From Pseudoalteromonas luteoviolacea (GTDB taxonomy: Bacteria; Pseudomonadota; Gammaproteobacteria; Enterobacterales; Alteromonadaceae), in NCBI RefSeq assembly GCF_001750165.1, contig NZ_CP015411.1:654001-718000 (forward strand): a DNA stretch of 64,000 nt. Reading direction: 5' to 3'. The position numbers and the translations under genes are program-made. The stretch's first letter is position 1, and every line of letters starts with the position of its first letter. Of this stretch, positions 7,833 through 16,298 are shown one piece after another. The notes under the pieces are model-generated. The model saw only the letters and a list, made by a program, of their open reading frames with translations, had not been told where the DNA came from and did not search any database.

Positions 7833-9890
7833 ATGGGGATTTCATACCACAGTTACATTGGGGCGACTGTTGATCAGTTGCCGCCACTCCCGTGTTCGAC
7901 AAGCGGACACCTCTCTCTGAGCACGCCCGTTGGCAGTTGTGTTGATAAATTTGGCCGAGTTTGGTTAGCAGATACAGCGCACAATCGCGTGCTGGTATTT
8001 GATGCCAATATGGACCAGATTCTGGCAAGTTTTGGTACCGTTGGTACAGGAACGGCGCAATTTAATATGCCATTTCGGCTGGTCACCCATCCTGATAAAA
8101 ATTGGATCTATGTGACGGATATTGGCAACTTTAGAGTCCATATTCTCGCCTATACAGAGTCCTTAGAGATTGAAACGGTTAAGATCTTTGGCAATGAACC
8201 CGAGGTTGCGCTGAGAGGGCCTAATGGCATTGTGGTTTACAACGGTAAACTCTGTGTGGCTGATGAGTTCTATGAAGGTCAACACAGCGAATCTCGATTG
8301 GTGATTTTCAGTGAAGATGGTCAGTATGAACGTACCATTGAACAAATTATACCAGACAATGGAGGTGAGGCTGTTCACCTATTGTGGCCTCAAGGGTTGA
8401 GTCTAGATAAAGATGGCAATATCTATATTTCGAATACCGGCTTTGCAACCGTGGTGCGCTGCGATTGGCAAGGAAAAGGGATAACGTTTAGCGCCACTGG
8501 TAAATGCTATATTGATGGTTTGGCGTTATCTCGCGGTGTGTCTGTGATCCAAAACCGCGTGTTGATCCCCGGTGGCAAGGCCAATGCGATTTCTGTATAT
8601 GACTTGAATGGTCAATTTATGGGGAGCCTAGATGGCTTTTTTGCGCCGGTACAAATAACCGAATTTAACGATCCGCAAACCATGCTGATCACCGAACCAT
8701 TTTTAGCATCTTTGCAAAAACATACGGTTAATTTAGCGACATTGAAAGGAGGGAAATCTCGTTCAACCAAGGTCTTAAAAGCAATTGGAGATGAGCGAGA
8801 TAACCCTGGTCAGTTGCATTTTGTGACCTCAGTGGTGGGTGATGTTACGCAAACGCAATCGGGCTATTCAAGTAATGCACCCTTGCTGGAGCATTGGATC
8901 GAGCACCAACTGTCGCTGCAAGATCAGCTGCTTAAAGTGATGCAACCACCGGGTTTGCCATCGTGGTTGAGCATCGCACTGTCAGCGCAAACAGAGTGGG
9001 TACAAAGGTGGCAACAAACCATGGTGCGGGTTTTTCTTAACGATAAATTTGATGACCCAGAAGACTTACTTTGGATGATGGACTCGGGTAATTATCAATT
9101 ACAAGCGACAGAAAATGGTAAAAGTGACTCAGCTAGGCCAATTAGTTTACCCATGTTGCCAGGCTCTTTAGGGATTGCGGCATTGACGCCTAAAAAACCG
9201 TTGCCTGGACAGCTAGACTATAGTGTGCCTTTGTTAGTGGTAAGCAACTACCTCAGTGGCATTGTAACCATTTTACAGTATAACGACACCTTGGGAGAAC
9301 TTGTGCCATACACCGTTTTCGGTGGTCTTGGTACGGGCGATGAGCAACTCAATCAACCCCAGGGTATCGCAATCGATCCAACCAATAACGATATTTTAAT
9401 TGCAGACTCAGGTAATAACCGCATTTGTCGTTGGCGACTTTCTGATACTGGCGGGCCATTCTTAGTGCATACCTTTGGGCATTTAGGTTCAGAGCATGGA
9501 GAGTTTCACACGCCATCAGATATCACCGTCGATGAACAAGGGCAGTGTTTTGTTACGGATCAAAACAACAATCGTATTGAAGTGTTTGACGGTCACGGTA
9601 AGTGGCTGCGTAGCTTTGGTAAAGAGGGGTATGGCACGGCCAGTGAAAGCTTCTTATTACCGACCAGTATTGATCATGAGAATGGCTATTTATTTGTTTC
9701 GGACTTAGTGAATCGGGCCATTAAGGTGTTTAATTGCTCGGGTGAATTTTTAGAGTCATTCAGTGGATTTGGCGCGGACAGAGAGAAAGGTCAACTGTGG
9801 CTGCCTTATTTGTTACATGTGAAAAACAATAAGGTCTATTTACCAGATTGTGCACTGAACAGAGTCAACGTGTATCAATTTAATATTTAA
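7833..9890 (+). CDS. NHL-repeat beta-propeller protein
   Basis: 685 residues without a signal peptide or membrane helix, so apparently cytoplasmic. NHL repeats are plain at both ends: VWLADTAHNRVLVFD and IYVTDIGNFRVHIL near residues 35-100, ILIADSGNNRICRW, CFVTDQNNNRIEVFD and LFVSDLVNRAIKVF near 525-650. The central part (about 330-440) is less repeat-like and contains a Trp/Gln-rich stretch. NHL propellers bind proteins, RNA or small molecules; the ligand is unknown. It heads an apparent operon with a small protein (62-76 bases downstream) and a chemoreceptor gene, suggesting a signalling link. Confidence 0.8.
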   Translation: MGISYHSYIGATVDQLPPLPCSTSGHLSLSTPVGSCVDKFGRVWLADTAHNRVLVFDANMDQILASFGTVGTGTAQFNMPFRLVTHPDKNWIYVTDIGNFRVHILAYTESLEIETVKIFGNEPEVALRGPNGIVVYNGKLCVADEFYEGQHSESRLVIFSEDGQYERTIEQIIPDNGGEAVHLLWPQGLSLDKDGNIYISNTGFATVVRCDWQGKGITFSATGKCYIDGLALSRGVSVIQNRVLIPGGKANAISVYDLNGQFMGSLDGFFAPVQITEFNDPQTMLITEPFLASLQKHTVNLATLKGGKSRSTKVLKAIGDERDNPGQLHFVTSVVGDVTQTQSGYSSNAPLLEHWIEHQLSLQDQLLKVMQPPGLPSWLSIALSAQTEWVQRWQQTMVRVFLNDKFDDPEDLLWMMDSGNYQLQATENGKSDSARPISLPMLPGSLGIAALTPKKPLPGQLDYSVPLLVVSNYLSGIVTILQYNDTLGELVPYTVFGGLGTGDEQLNQPQGIAIDPTNNDILIADSGNNRICRWRLSDTGGPFLVHTFGHLGSEHGEFHTPSDITVDEQGQCFVTDQNNNRIEVFDGHGKWLRSFGKEGYGTASESFLLPTSIDHENGYLFVSDLVNRAIKVFNCSGEFLESFSGFGADREKGQLWLPYLLHVKNNKVYLPDCALNRVNVYQFNI

Positions 9891-9966
9891 CAAGGACTGT
9901 ACATCCGCTATGGCTGGACGTGGTATGTGAACATAGCCATGTGTACAGACAATGCTAGGGGGAGTT

Positions 9967-10212
9967 ATGGAGAGCGTATTCAAGCGTGCACAGGGTAAAA
10001 AACTGTCACATCGAAAGTCACAGGGTGTACACGGTGTTTGCCAAAAGTCAGAGGCAGACTCTAAACAATTATTGCAGCAGTTTCAGGATGTGATTAAGCA
10101 TGTTGAAACCAATGCCGAAGATGAAGGATCGTGTAAAGATGCATTACGACGTCTTTATACCAGCCATGAGTCCAGTTTTTCTGCCAAGAAAGTGACTGGT
10201 CCGCATGAGTAA
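9967..10212 (+). CDS. Small hydrophilic protein between the NHL and chemoreceptor genes
   Basis: 81 residues from the ATG at 9967 (MESVFKRAQGKK); an ATG at 9952 would add MLGGV and either could be used, since GGGGGAG at 9958-9964 is unusually close to the second. The protein is basic at the N-terminus, has two Cys (CQKS and SCKD) and a likely helix LLQQFQDVIKHVETN. No family recognised. Its stop is 12 bases before the chemoreceptor start, so it is co-transcribed with it. Confidence 0.6.
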   Translation: MESVFKRAQGKKLSHRKSQGVHGVCQKSEADSKQLLQQFQDVIKHVETNAEDEGSCKDALRRLYTSHESSFSAKKVTGPHE

Positions 10213-10224
10213 CAAGGAGGTGTC

Positions 10225-11862
10225 ATGAACTTTTCAATTCATAATGCGCCTATCAGCACGCGGGCGTGGATGATAGTGGTATTATTTGCCATTGGTTTGT
10301 TTGCTAACTCTTTGTTGGATGCGCACAACACCAATAAGCATATGCGTGCGAATTACGAGTATGGCGTGCAGCTGATCATCGAAAGTGCGCTGGGTGTGAT
10401 CAATCACTATTATGAGCAAAGTAGAAGCGGCGCAATCAGTGAAGAAGAGGCAAAGCGGCTAGCCTTGGTGTCGATTACCGCAATGCGTTTTGATAATGGC
10501 AATTATATCTTTGTTGCTGACAAAGACGGTATACAGCTCGCATCGGGGCTCAAGCATTTACTTGGGACCAATATTTTGCCGCTCAAAGACGGTAACGGAA
10601 AGTTGTTTGTTGAAGAGCTATACGCAACAGGTAAAAGCGGTGGCGGGTTTGTTGAATACCTTTGGAAAACCTCACCAGATGCCACCGAACTGACCCCCAA
10701 GACCAGTTATGCGGATTATTTCCATGAATGGGATTGGATGATAGGCACCGGCATTAATATTACCGCCTTAGAAGAAGACATTGCACAGTCGCAGATGATC
10801 TCATTAATGAATGTGGTTATGGTATTAGCAGTGTTATCTACCTTGGTGATTTACTTTATTCGTAGCATTACAAAGCCCATAAAGAGTACGGTATCTGCGA
10901 TGCGAGACTTGGCCAGTGGCGAGGGAGATTTAACCCAGAGGTTAAAAGAGGAAGGCAGTAAAGAGCTGATTGATTTAGCACAATACTTCAATCGCTTTGT
11001 TGGCTCAATCCAAGATATTATGCTCAGTGTTAGTGCTGCGGGCACGCAGTTATCTGATTCAGCGAATCGATTATCTTCTTCGGTTTCATCGGTAGATATG
11101 AATTTGAATCAACAAAGAAACGATACCGAACAGTTGGCTGGTGCTATGAGTGAGATGCTCACTGCGGTGACGGAGGTATCGGGCAGAACGGTTGATGCTT
11201 CGGAATTCAGTGTTAAAGCGGCCAAGCAAACTGAGCAAAGCTTAGAGATCATTGAATGCAATATTCAAAAATCACAATTGTTGGCACAAGACATTGGTGA
11301 AGCCAGCCAAGTGATAGCGCGACTGGCAGCCGATAGTCGCAATGTGGATACGGTATTAGAGGTGATCCGAGGCATTGCAGAGCAAACCAATTTATTGGCC
11401 CTCAATGCGGCGATTGAGGCAGCTCGTGCCGGTGAGGCTGGACGAGGCTTTGCGGTGGTGGCTGATGAAGTACGCACCTTGTCACTGCGTACACAAGAGT
11501 CAACGATTGAAATTCAAACCATTATTGAAAAACTTCAAGCAGGGGCAGAGCAAGCTGTAGAGGTGATGAGTAAAGGCGCTGAAAAAGCGTCAAATACCTC
11601 AGAGATCTCATCATCAGCAGGTGATGCGCTTAATGAGATTGCACAAGAGGTCCACGCGATTCAAGGCATGAACCAGCAGATATCTGCCGCCACTGAGCAG
11701 CAAACGATGACGGTGAATGGTATTAATCAAAATGTGGCCAACTTAAACGATGGCTCGACTTCGCTTGCCAGTGAGTCCACGTTAATGGCCACCGCCAGTG
11801 AGGAGCTGAGTCAGGTGTCTGAAGACATGATGAGAATGATCAACCGCTTTAAACTGGCGTGA
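10225..11862 (+). CDS. Methyl-accepting chemotaxis protein with single Cache domain
   Basis: 545 residues. First membrane helix about 13-31, periplasmic single Cache (sCache_2) domain about 40-185 with FDNGNYIFVADKDG and WDWMIGTGI, second helix about 191-212, HAMP about 213-266 (SITKPIKSTV), then the cytoplasmic signalling domain. The conserved hairpin tip with AEQTNLLALNAAIEAARAGE lies at about residues 384-403. A textbook AAGGAGG precedes the ATG by five bases. It should sense a small organic ligand and feed CheA/CheW. It is the last gene of the NHL operon and is followed by a terminator. Confidence 0.95.
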   Translation: MNFSIHNAPISTRAWMIVVLFAIGLFANSLLDAHNTNKHMRANYEYGVQLIIESALGVINHYYEQSRSGAISEEEAKRLALVSITAMRFDNGNYIFVADKDGIQLASGLKHLLGTNILPLKDGNGKLFVEELYATGKSGGGFVEYLWKTSPDATELTPKTSYADYFHEWDWMIGTGINITALEEDIAQSQMISLMNVVMVLAVLSTLVIYFIRSITKPIKSTVSAMRDLASGEGDLTQRLKEEGSKELIDLAQYFNRFVGSIQDIMLSVSAAGTQLSDSANRLSSSVSSVDMNLNQQRNDTEQLAGAMSEMLTAVTEVSGRTVDASEFSVKAAKQTEQSLEIIECNIQKSQLLAQDIGEASQVIARLAADSRNVDTVLEVIRGIAEQTNLLALNAAIEAARAGEAGRGFAVVADEVRTLSLRTQESTIEIQTIIEKLQAGAEQAVEVMSKGAEKASNTSEISSSAGDALNEIAQEVHAIQGMNQQISAATEQQTMTVNGINQNVANLNDGSTSLASESTLMATASEELSQVSEDMMRMINRFKLA

Positions 11863-11913
11863 TGAGAGGAAATACTCACTAAAATTAACGTGAGTATGTT
11901 TGCTCAGCAATTT

Positions 11914-11943
11914 ACAAAAACCAGCGTTGAATCTGGTTTTTGT
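11914..11943 (+). terminator. Intrinsic terminator after the chemoreceptor
   Basis: Eleven-base perfect stem (11914-11924 ACAAAAACCAG with 11933-11943), eight-base loop, 3' arm ending in a T-run. Confidence 0.85.
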
Positions 11944-11969
11944 TATTCGTATTTTAAGAGATGGCACTG

Positions 11970-12830
11970 CTATGTTTTTGGCCTCAGGGTGTCAATGATT
12001 TTGGCATCTACCCAATGGGGGCCGCCTTCGACATAGCGGCTGCCGTCAGCTTTGGTTTTTACATCGCCTTTCCAATAAAACAAGTATTTGCCATCTGGCG
12101 TGACTTTAGGTCTTTGTTCATACCGTGGGGTATTGATGGTATCGCCCATATTGATGGCCTTGCCCCATGTGCCGTCTTTTTGCTTAAAGCTGATGAAGAT
12201 ATCAGGCGTATTTGCTCCGTCAGCTTCGGCGTCCCACATCAAATAAGATTCATCTGGGGCAATAAAAGGGTGAGCAATATATTTGCCTTGATTAATGGCT
12301 GAACTCATTTTAATCGGGGTTTCATAGTGGCCATTAATACGTCGCGAATAGCTCATATGACCGCTACCATCTTTTAAATCTAACACATAAAAATAGTGAG
12401 TACCGGCAGATGATGTTGTGTAGCCGACCACAGGAATGTTTTTAAACACAGGAATATTTTTAAGCTTTTCAACACTTGGGCTGAATTGCTCACTATATGT
12501 TTTGACTTGTTCGGCAGGAATTTGCTTGTGATACCACTGGTTGTTTTGGTATTGCATGACGTAAAAAGTGGAGTCGGCCTGCTCACCATAGCGGGTGAAA
12601 GACAGGGCGCTCATGTCAGGTAAAAACAGTACTTCACTTTCAAGGTACGCATCAGTATCAACAATGCCAGGGGCGAATGGTTTAGGTGTTAAAGTGGGCG
12701 GTGTTTGCCCAAGATAAGGCCCAGTGGTTTTCGTGTCGGTGTTAATTGGATTGCTTGCTTGTACTGTTACATTGCTACCCAACAGGAGAGTGAATGCAAT
12801 AACGCTTTGTAATTTTAATTGTGTGGTCAT
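11970..12830 (-). CDS. Exported PD40/TolB-like beta-propeller protein
   Basis: 286 residues with a signal peptide (hydrophobic LQSVIAFTLLLG, cleavage after VQA about residue 25). Repeats with the WD40-like PD40 signature are visible: HPFIAPDESYLMWDAE and RPKVTPDGKYLFYWKG, with FLPDMSALSFTRYG nearer the N-terminus. Such proteins are periplasmic or extracellular propellers of unclear function. It is divergent from the CadC-like regulator gene, an arrangement that suggests the regulator controls it; that is inference. Confidence 0.8.
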   Translation of the reverse strand: MTTQLKLQSVIAFTLLLGSNVTVQASNPINTDTKTTGPYLGQTPPTLTPKPFAPGIVDTDAYLESEVLFLPDMSALSFTRYGEQADSTFYVMQYQNNQWYHKQIPAEQVKTYSEQFSPSVEKLKNIPVFKNIPVVGYTTSSAGTHYFYVLDLKDGSGHMSYSRRINGHYETPIKMSSAINQGKYIAHPFIAPDESYLMWDAEADGANTPDIFISFKQKDGTWGKAINMGDTINTPRYEQRPKVTPDGKYLFYWKGDVKTKADGSRYVEGGPHWVDAKIIDTLRPKT

Positions 12831-13161
12831 ACGAGCCTCTTAAGTTTAATGCAATATGACCACAGGCTATATGGCAAACTAAATTGAACAACTTAAAACA
12901 CCTTAAATCTTCCAAAGTATAGATGTGGGAAAATATATCTATAAATTTCATATTGTTAAGTGTAGGGTATAAAGGAGCTAAGCAAGGTGGTCAAACGGGT
13001 TTTTGGCTCAGCCTGATGATAAATCAAAGTATCTTGCAAAGTTCCAAGGTTACTTTTGTTATTTTTGCATGTGACGTACTGAGTCAATCATAATAAAAAT
13101 AGGGTTTTACAGTGGATAAGTGTGACTCAAACAATGGGTTGGGAAATTGTAGAGGGGGCCA
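12831..13161. other. Divergent promoter region
   Basis: 331 bases between the PD40 gene and the CadC-like regulator, expected to hold both promoters and the regulator's own binding site. I could not single out a motif. Confidence 0.4.
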
Positions 13162-15414
13162 ATGAAACATAGTCAGCAGTTTCAGTTGGGCCCTTGGCGT
13201 GTATGCCCCAAGCACAATAGCATCAGTAATGGCGAGCAGACACGGACGCTGGACAATAAAAGCATGCAGCTATTGATGCTTTTGATCCATGAAGCGGGCA
13301 ATACGCTTAGCAAAGACCGCATCTTTGAACAGGTGTGGGCGGGTAAAGTGGTCACAACGGATATTTTATCCGTCACGATGAGTAAAATTCGCAAAGCCCT
13401 CGATGATGACGCTCGTAACCCTAAATTTATTAAAACAATCCCGAATGAAGGATATGTTTTAGTTGCACAAGTTCAAGAGATTGAGCGTGAACCTCATGAA
13501 GTCAGGACAAAAAAATTTTTACTGCCAATTAAATACAGGCTAATGCTGGGCTTAATTGTCCTCAGCGTAACTATATGGCAATGGATATTAAGCCGTGAGG
13601 ATGGCGACATTGAGCAGATACACATTGACTCAATTGCCGTAGTGCCCTTCGAGGATTTGAGTGCTCAACAAGACAGTCAGTATTTTGCGGCAGGTCTATC
13701 TGATGAGATCATAGCTCAGCTTTCTCAAATTAAATCCCTGAAAGTGATTTCTAGAGACTCTTCGTTTCGCTACCAAAATAGCAATCATGTCACCGAAATT
13801 GGGCGTGCACTGCAAGTTGAGAATGTATTGCTTGGCAGTATTCAAAAAGTAAGTGAGCAACTACGTGTTCAAATTCGGATCGTCAATTCCCAATCTGGTC
13901 AATTACTATGGTCAAAAAGATTTGATGGTAAAACATCCGATGCTTTTGAACTTCAAGATGATGTAAGTACTTACTTGAGGTGGGTGATCTCTCCTCATTT
14001 TCAGAAGGGACAACCTGAGCAATTGAGAGTTAATGCACAGGCGTATGAGTGGTACTTAATGGGTCAATATCATTGGCGTCAACGCAGCCCTGAGGCATTG
14101 CACAAAGCGGTTAGTTATTTTCAACACAGTTTAGACCTTGAGCCTGATTATGCTGATGCGCATATTGGTTTGGCCATTAGTTACGCCTTTTTGCATACTT
14201 ATGGCAATCAGCCCGAGCTGGATGCAATAGATGCGGCGATGCCACACATTTCAGCTGCCTTGCAATTTAAGCCACACTCGCCCATGGCATTGGCAACGTA
14301 TGGGATGCTGTTATCGGATAAAGCCAAAGCAACTGGAGATTTTGCACTGTACCGACAGGCGAAAATTGCTTTTGAGCAGTCTCTAGCGGTGCAAAACAGT
14401 GCAATTACCCACCTATGGTATAGCACAATGCTTACCCGTATGGGTAAACAGTCAGACGCGGTTTCACATTTAGAACAAGCAATCGTTTTAAATCCGCTAT
14501 CAGCACCTTTAAAACGGGCGTTGAGCTTTTTATTGATGTCGATGGCTAGACCCGACTCTGCACAGCGTTTATATCAGCAAGCGCTTCAATTAGAAGCCAA
14601 CTCAGATACTCGACTACTCGACACTGCAAAAGTGAATAGGCATTCTGCCTCTTCTATTTCTCAGATGTTTACCTGGCACCAACAGGCACCTGAGCTTTTC
14701 GATACGTGCTCTAGTATTGAAGTGTGTGAGCAGCAGGTATTGGCGTATTTAAGTGTGGGCGCAAAACAGGCTGCAGCGCATTTATTAGAAAAAATGCAGC
14801 CACTGCATGGCCATTTCAGACATACTTTACACCTACTGACATTAAGTGAGCAGAAGCAAAACAGGCAGATTTTAGCACGGATACAAAATCGCGTATTTCA
14901 ACTACCTTACAGTGCGCAAGCCCGTCTAGAGTTGGCGTATGCGCAATTTCGCGGTGAACAATTCGAGCCGGCAAAACAGACTTTGCTGCAACTTTATCCC
15001 CAGTGGCAAAATCACAGTGACCGAGGCTCTTTTGATTTGACGGCAGATAATTATCAAGCGGTTACCTTGTATGCCGCTGTGATAAAGCAGCTAGATAACA
15101 CGGAATATGCAGCGTCTTTATTTCAAGAGGTCGATAAGTTTCTGCAGCAGCAACTCGTGTTTGATCAAACTCAAGTGCGGTTTGTACTGGCCCAAGTGCA
15201 TGCGCAGCTTGGTAATAAGAAACAGGCACTGGTTTATTTAAGCCAAGCCCTTGAAATGGGGTGGATAGAATCTTTTCACCAGCAGTGGTGGACATTGACG
15301 CAAGATCATTTACTCGCCCCATTGCAAGGCGAAATGCAATTTAAAGCCTTGCTAACACAACACGCGCAAGTGCGTGAAGATTTGCGTATACGACTCAACC
15401 GTGGCGCAGGATAA
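13162..15414 (+). CDS. CadC-like membrane transcriptional regulator with TolB-like and TPR domains
   Basis: 750 residues. An OmpR/PhoB-type winged helix occupies about 5-103 (HEAGNTLSKDRIFEQVW, SKIRKALDDD, KTIPNEGYVL). A single membrane helix lies at about 124-143. Then comes a TolB/FlgO-like domain, about 155-255 (IAVVPFEDLSA, FAAGLSDEI, VENVLLGSIQ), and a long TPR array, about 270-735. This is the common one-component design where DNA binding is cytoplasmic and the sensor is periplasmic. GAGGGGG precedes the ATG. It probably regulates the divergent PD40 gene. Confidence 0.9.
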   Translation: MKHSQQFQLGPWRVCPKHNSISNGEQTRTLDNKSMQLLMLLIHEAGNTLSKDRIFEQVWAGKVVTTDILSVTMSKIRKALDDDARNPKFIKTIPNEGYVLVAQVQEIEREPHEVRTKKFLLPIKYRLMLGLIVLSVTIWQWILSREDGDIEQIHIDSIAVVPFEDLSAQQDSQYFAAGLSDEIIAQLSQIKSLKVISRDSSFRYQNSNHVTEIGRALQVENVLLGSIQKVSEQLRVQIRIVNSQSGQLLWSKRFDGKTSDAFELQDDVSTYLRWVISPHFQKGQPEQLRVNAQAYEWYLMGQYHWRQRSPEALHKAVSYFQHSLDLEPDYADAHIGLAISYAFLHTYGNQPELDAIDAAMPHISAALQFKPHSPMALATYGMLLSDKAKATGDFALYRQAKIAFEQSLAVQNSAITHLWYSTMLTRMGKQSDAVSHLEQAIVLNPLSAPLKRALSFLLMSMARPDSAQRLYQQALQLEANSDTRLLDTAKVNRHSASSISQMFTWHQQAPELFDTCSSIEVCEQQVLAYLSVGAKQAAAHLLEKMQPLHGHFRHTLHLLTLSEQKQNRQILARIQNRVFQLPYSAQARLELAYAQFRGEQFEPAKQTLLQLYPQWQNHSDRGSFDLTADNYQAVTLYAAVIKQLDNTEYAASLFQEVDKFLQQQLVFDQTQVRFVLAQVHAQLGNKKQALVYLSQALEMGWIESFHQQWWTLTQDHLLAPLQGEMQFKALLTQHAQVREDLRIRLNRGAG

Positions 15415-15446
15415 TTGAAACCGATTACGCTGAGTAATGAATGATA

Positions 15447-15479
15447 TGGTCAAAGTCATGTGGGTAATGACTTTGGTCA
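15447..15479. terminator. Hairpin between convergent genes, possible bidirectional terminator
   Basis: Twelve-pair stem with two G-T pairs (15447-15458 with 15468-15479) between the CadC-like gene and sodC. No T-run on either side, so termination is only likely from position. Confidence 0.45.
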
Positions 15480-15480
15480 C

Positions 15481-16029
15481 TTACTTGCCTGAAACAACCA
15501 GTCCACATCCAATACGGCTACCAGAACCACCGATAGGTTGAGTGAGGTGATCATCTTCATTGGCATGGATCATCAGTACGGAGCCATTGTCATCCAATAA
15601 GGCGGGTTTGTTACCGCGACCGCTGATTGAAACAAGTTCGGTATACAGCTCCACATGCACCGTGCCATCTTCACGAACAATTAAATTCGGTAAGTTACCT
15701 TCGTGGGGCCCTTCAGGGTGATAATATCCATGCGGTTTTCCCGATGGCATGATGTGCCCTTTTGCTTTTTTGAAATGGTGCTTGTCAACGCAGGTGCCGA
15801 CTTCATGGAAGTGCATGCCATGTTTACCCGCAGGTAATTGTTGGGCAATGATTTCAATCACGACACCTTCATTGCCTTGGGTATAGTGAGCTGTGCCAAC
15901 TTGTTTGCCTTGGTTATTAATGATTTTACTATGCGCCATTTCACCAATTTGATGTGTTGCCTGAACATGTGTAGAGATAGCAGCGCAGAAGAAGGCGGTT
16001 ATACCTGCTGCTAAGAATGCTTTTTTCAT
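15481..16029 (-). CDS. sodC: Periplasmic Cu/Zn superoxide dismutase
   Basis: 182 residues, signal peptide about 1-24 (cleavage after VQA). Copper ligands are His73 and His75 (GMHFHEVGTC), bridging His about 91, and His155 (LMIHANEDDH). Zinc-site histidines are about 100 and 109. Cys80 and Cys175 (SRIGCGLV) can form the conserved disulfide. The zinc ligand that is Asp in the usual H-x-G-D-L motif reads Asn112 here (codon aac in HEGNLPNL). It converts superoxide to peroxide in the periplasm. AAGGA precedes the ATG. Confidence 0.93.
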   Translation of the reverse strand: MKKAFLAAGITAFFCAAISTHVQATHQIGEMAHSKIINNQGKQVGTAHYTQGNEGVVIEIIAQQLPAGKHGMHFHEVGTCVDKHHFKKAKGHIMPSGKPHGYYHPEGPHEGNLPNLIVREDGTVHVELYTELVSISGRGNKPALLDDNGSVLMIHANEDDHLTQPIGGSGSRIGCGLVVSGK

Positions 16030-16265
16030 TTTCTATTCCTTAATACACTTATTGCTAGATACCAAGCGCTCAATAAATATACTTTTTTGCTATATGAGGT
16101 GAGCCACTATGGCATTAGGTATAAGTAGGCTAAATACGAAACGTCCCTAATATATGATCATGCTAAGCGTTATAAAACCAAGTATTTGAAGGGTTATTGC
16201 GCTTTTGGATAGATTTTGTTCATAGTGAAAAGTGGCATAGACAAGGTTAGCGCGACGTTGATGAT

Positions 16266-16292
16266 GAAAAACGAGGGGCCAATCAAGGCCCC
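16266..16292 (-). terminator. Intrinsic terminator of the ATPase-TPR operon
   Basis: Minus-strand hairpin with six G-C pairs (16275-16280 with 16287-16292), loop of six, followed on that strand by CGTTTTT. It begins seven bases after the TPR ORF stop. Confidence 0.82.
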
Positions 16293-16298
16293 GCCAGA

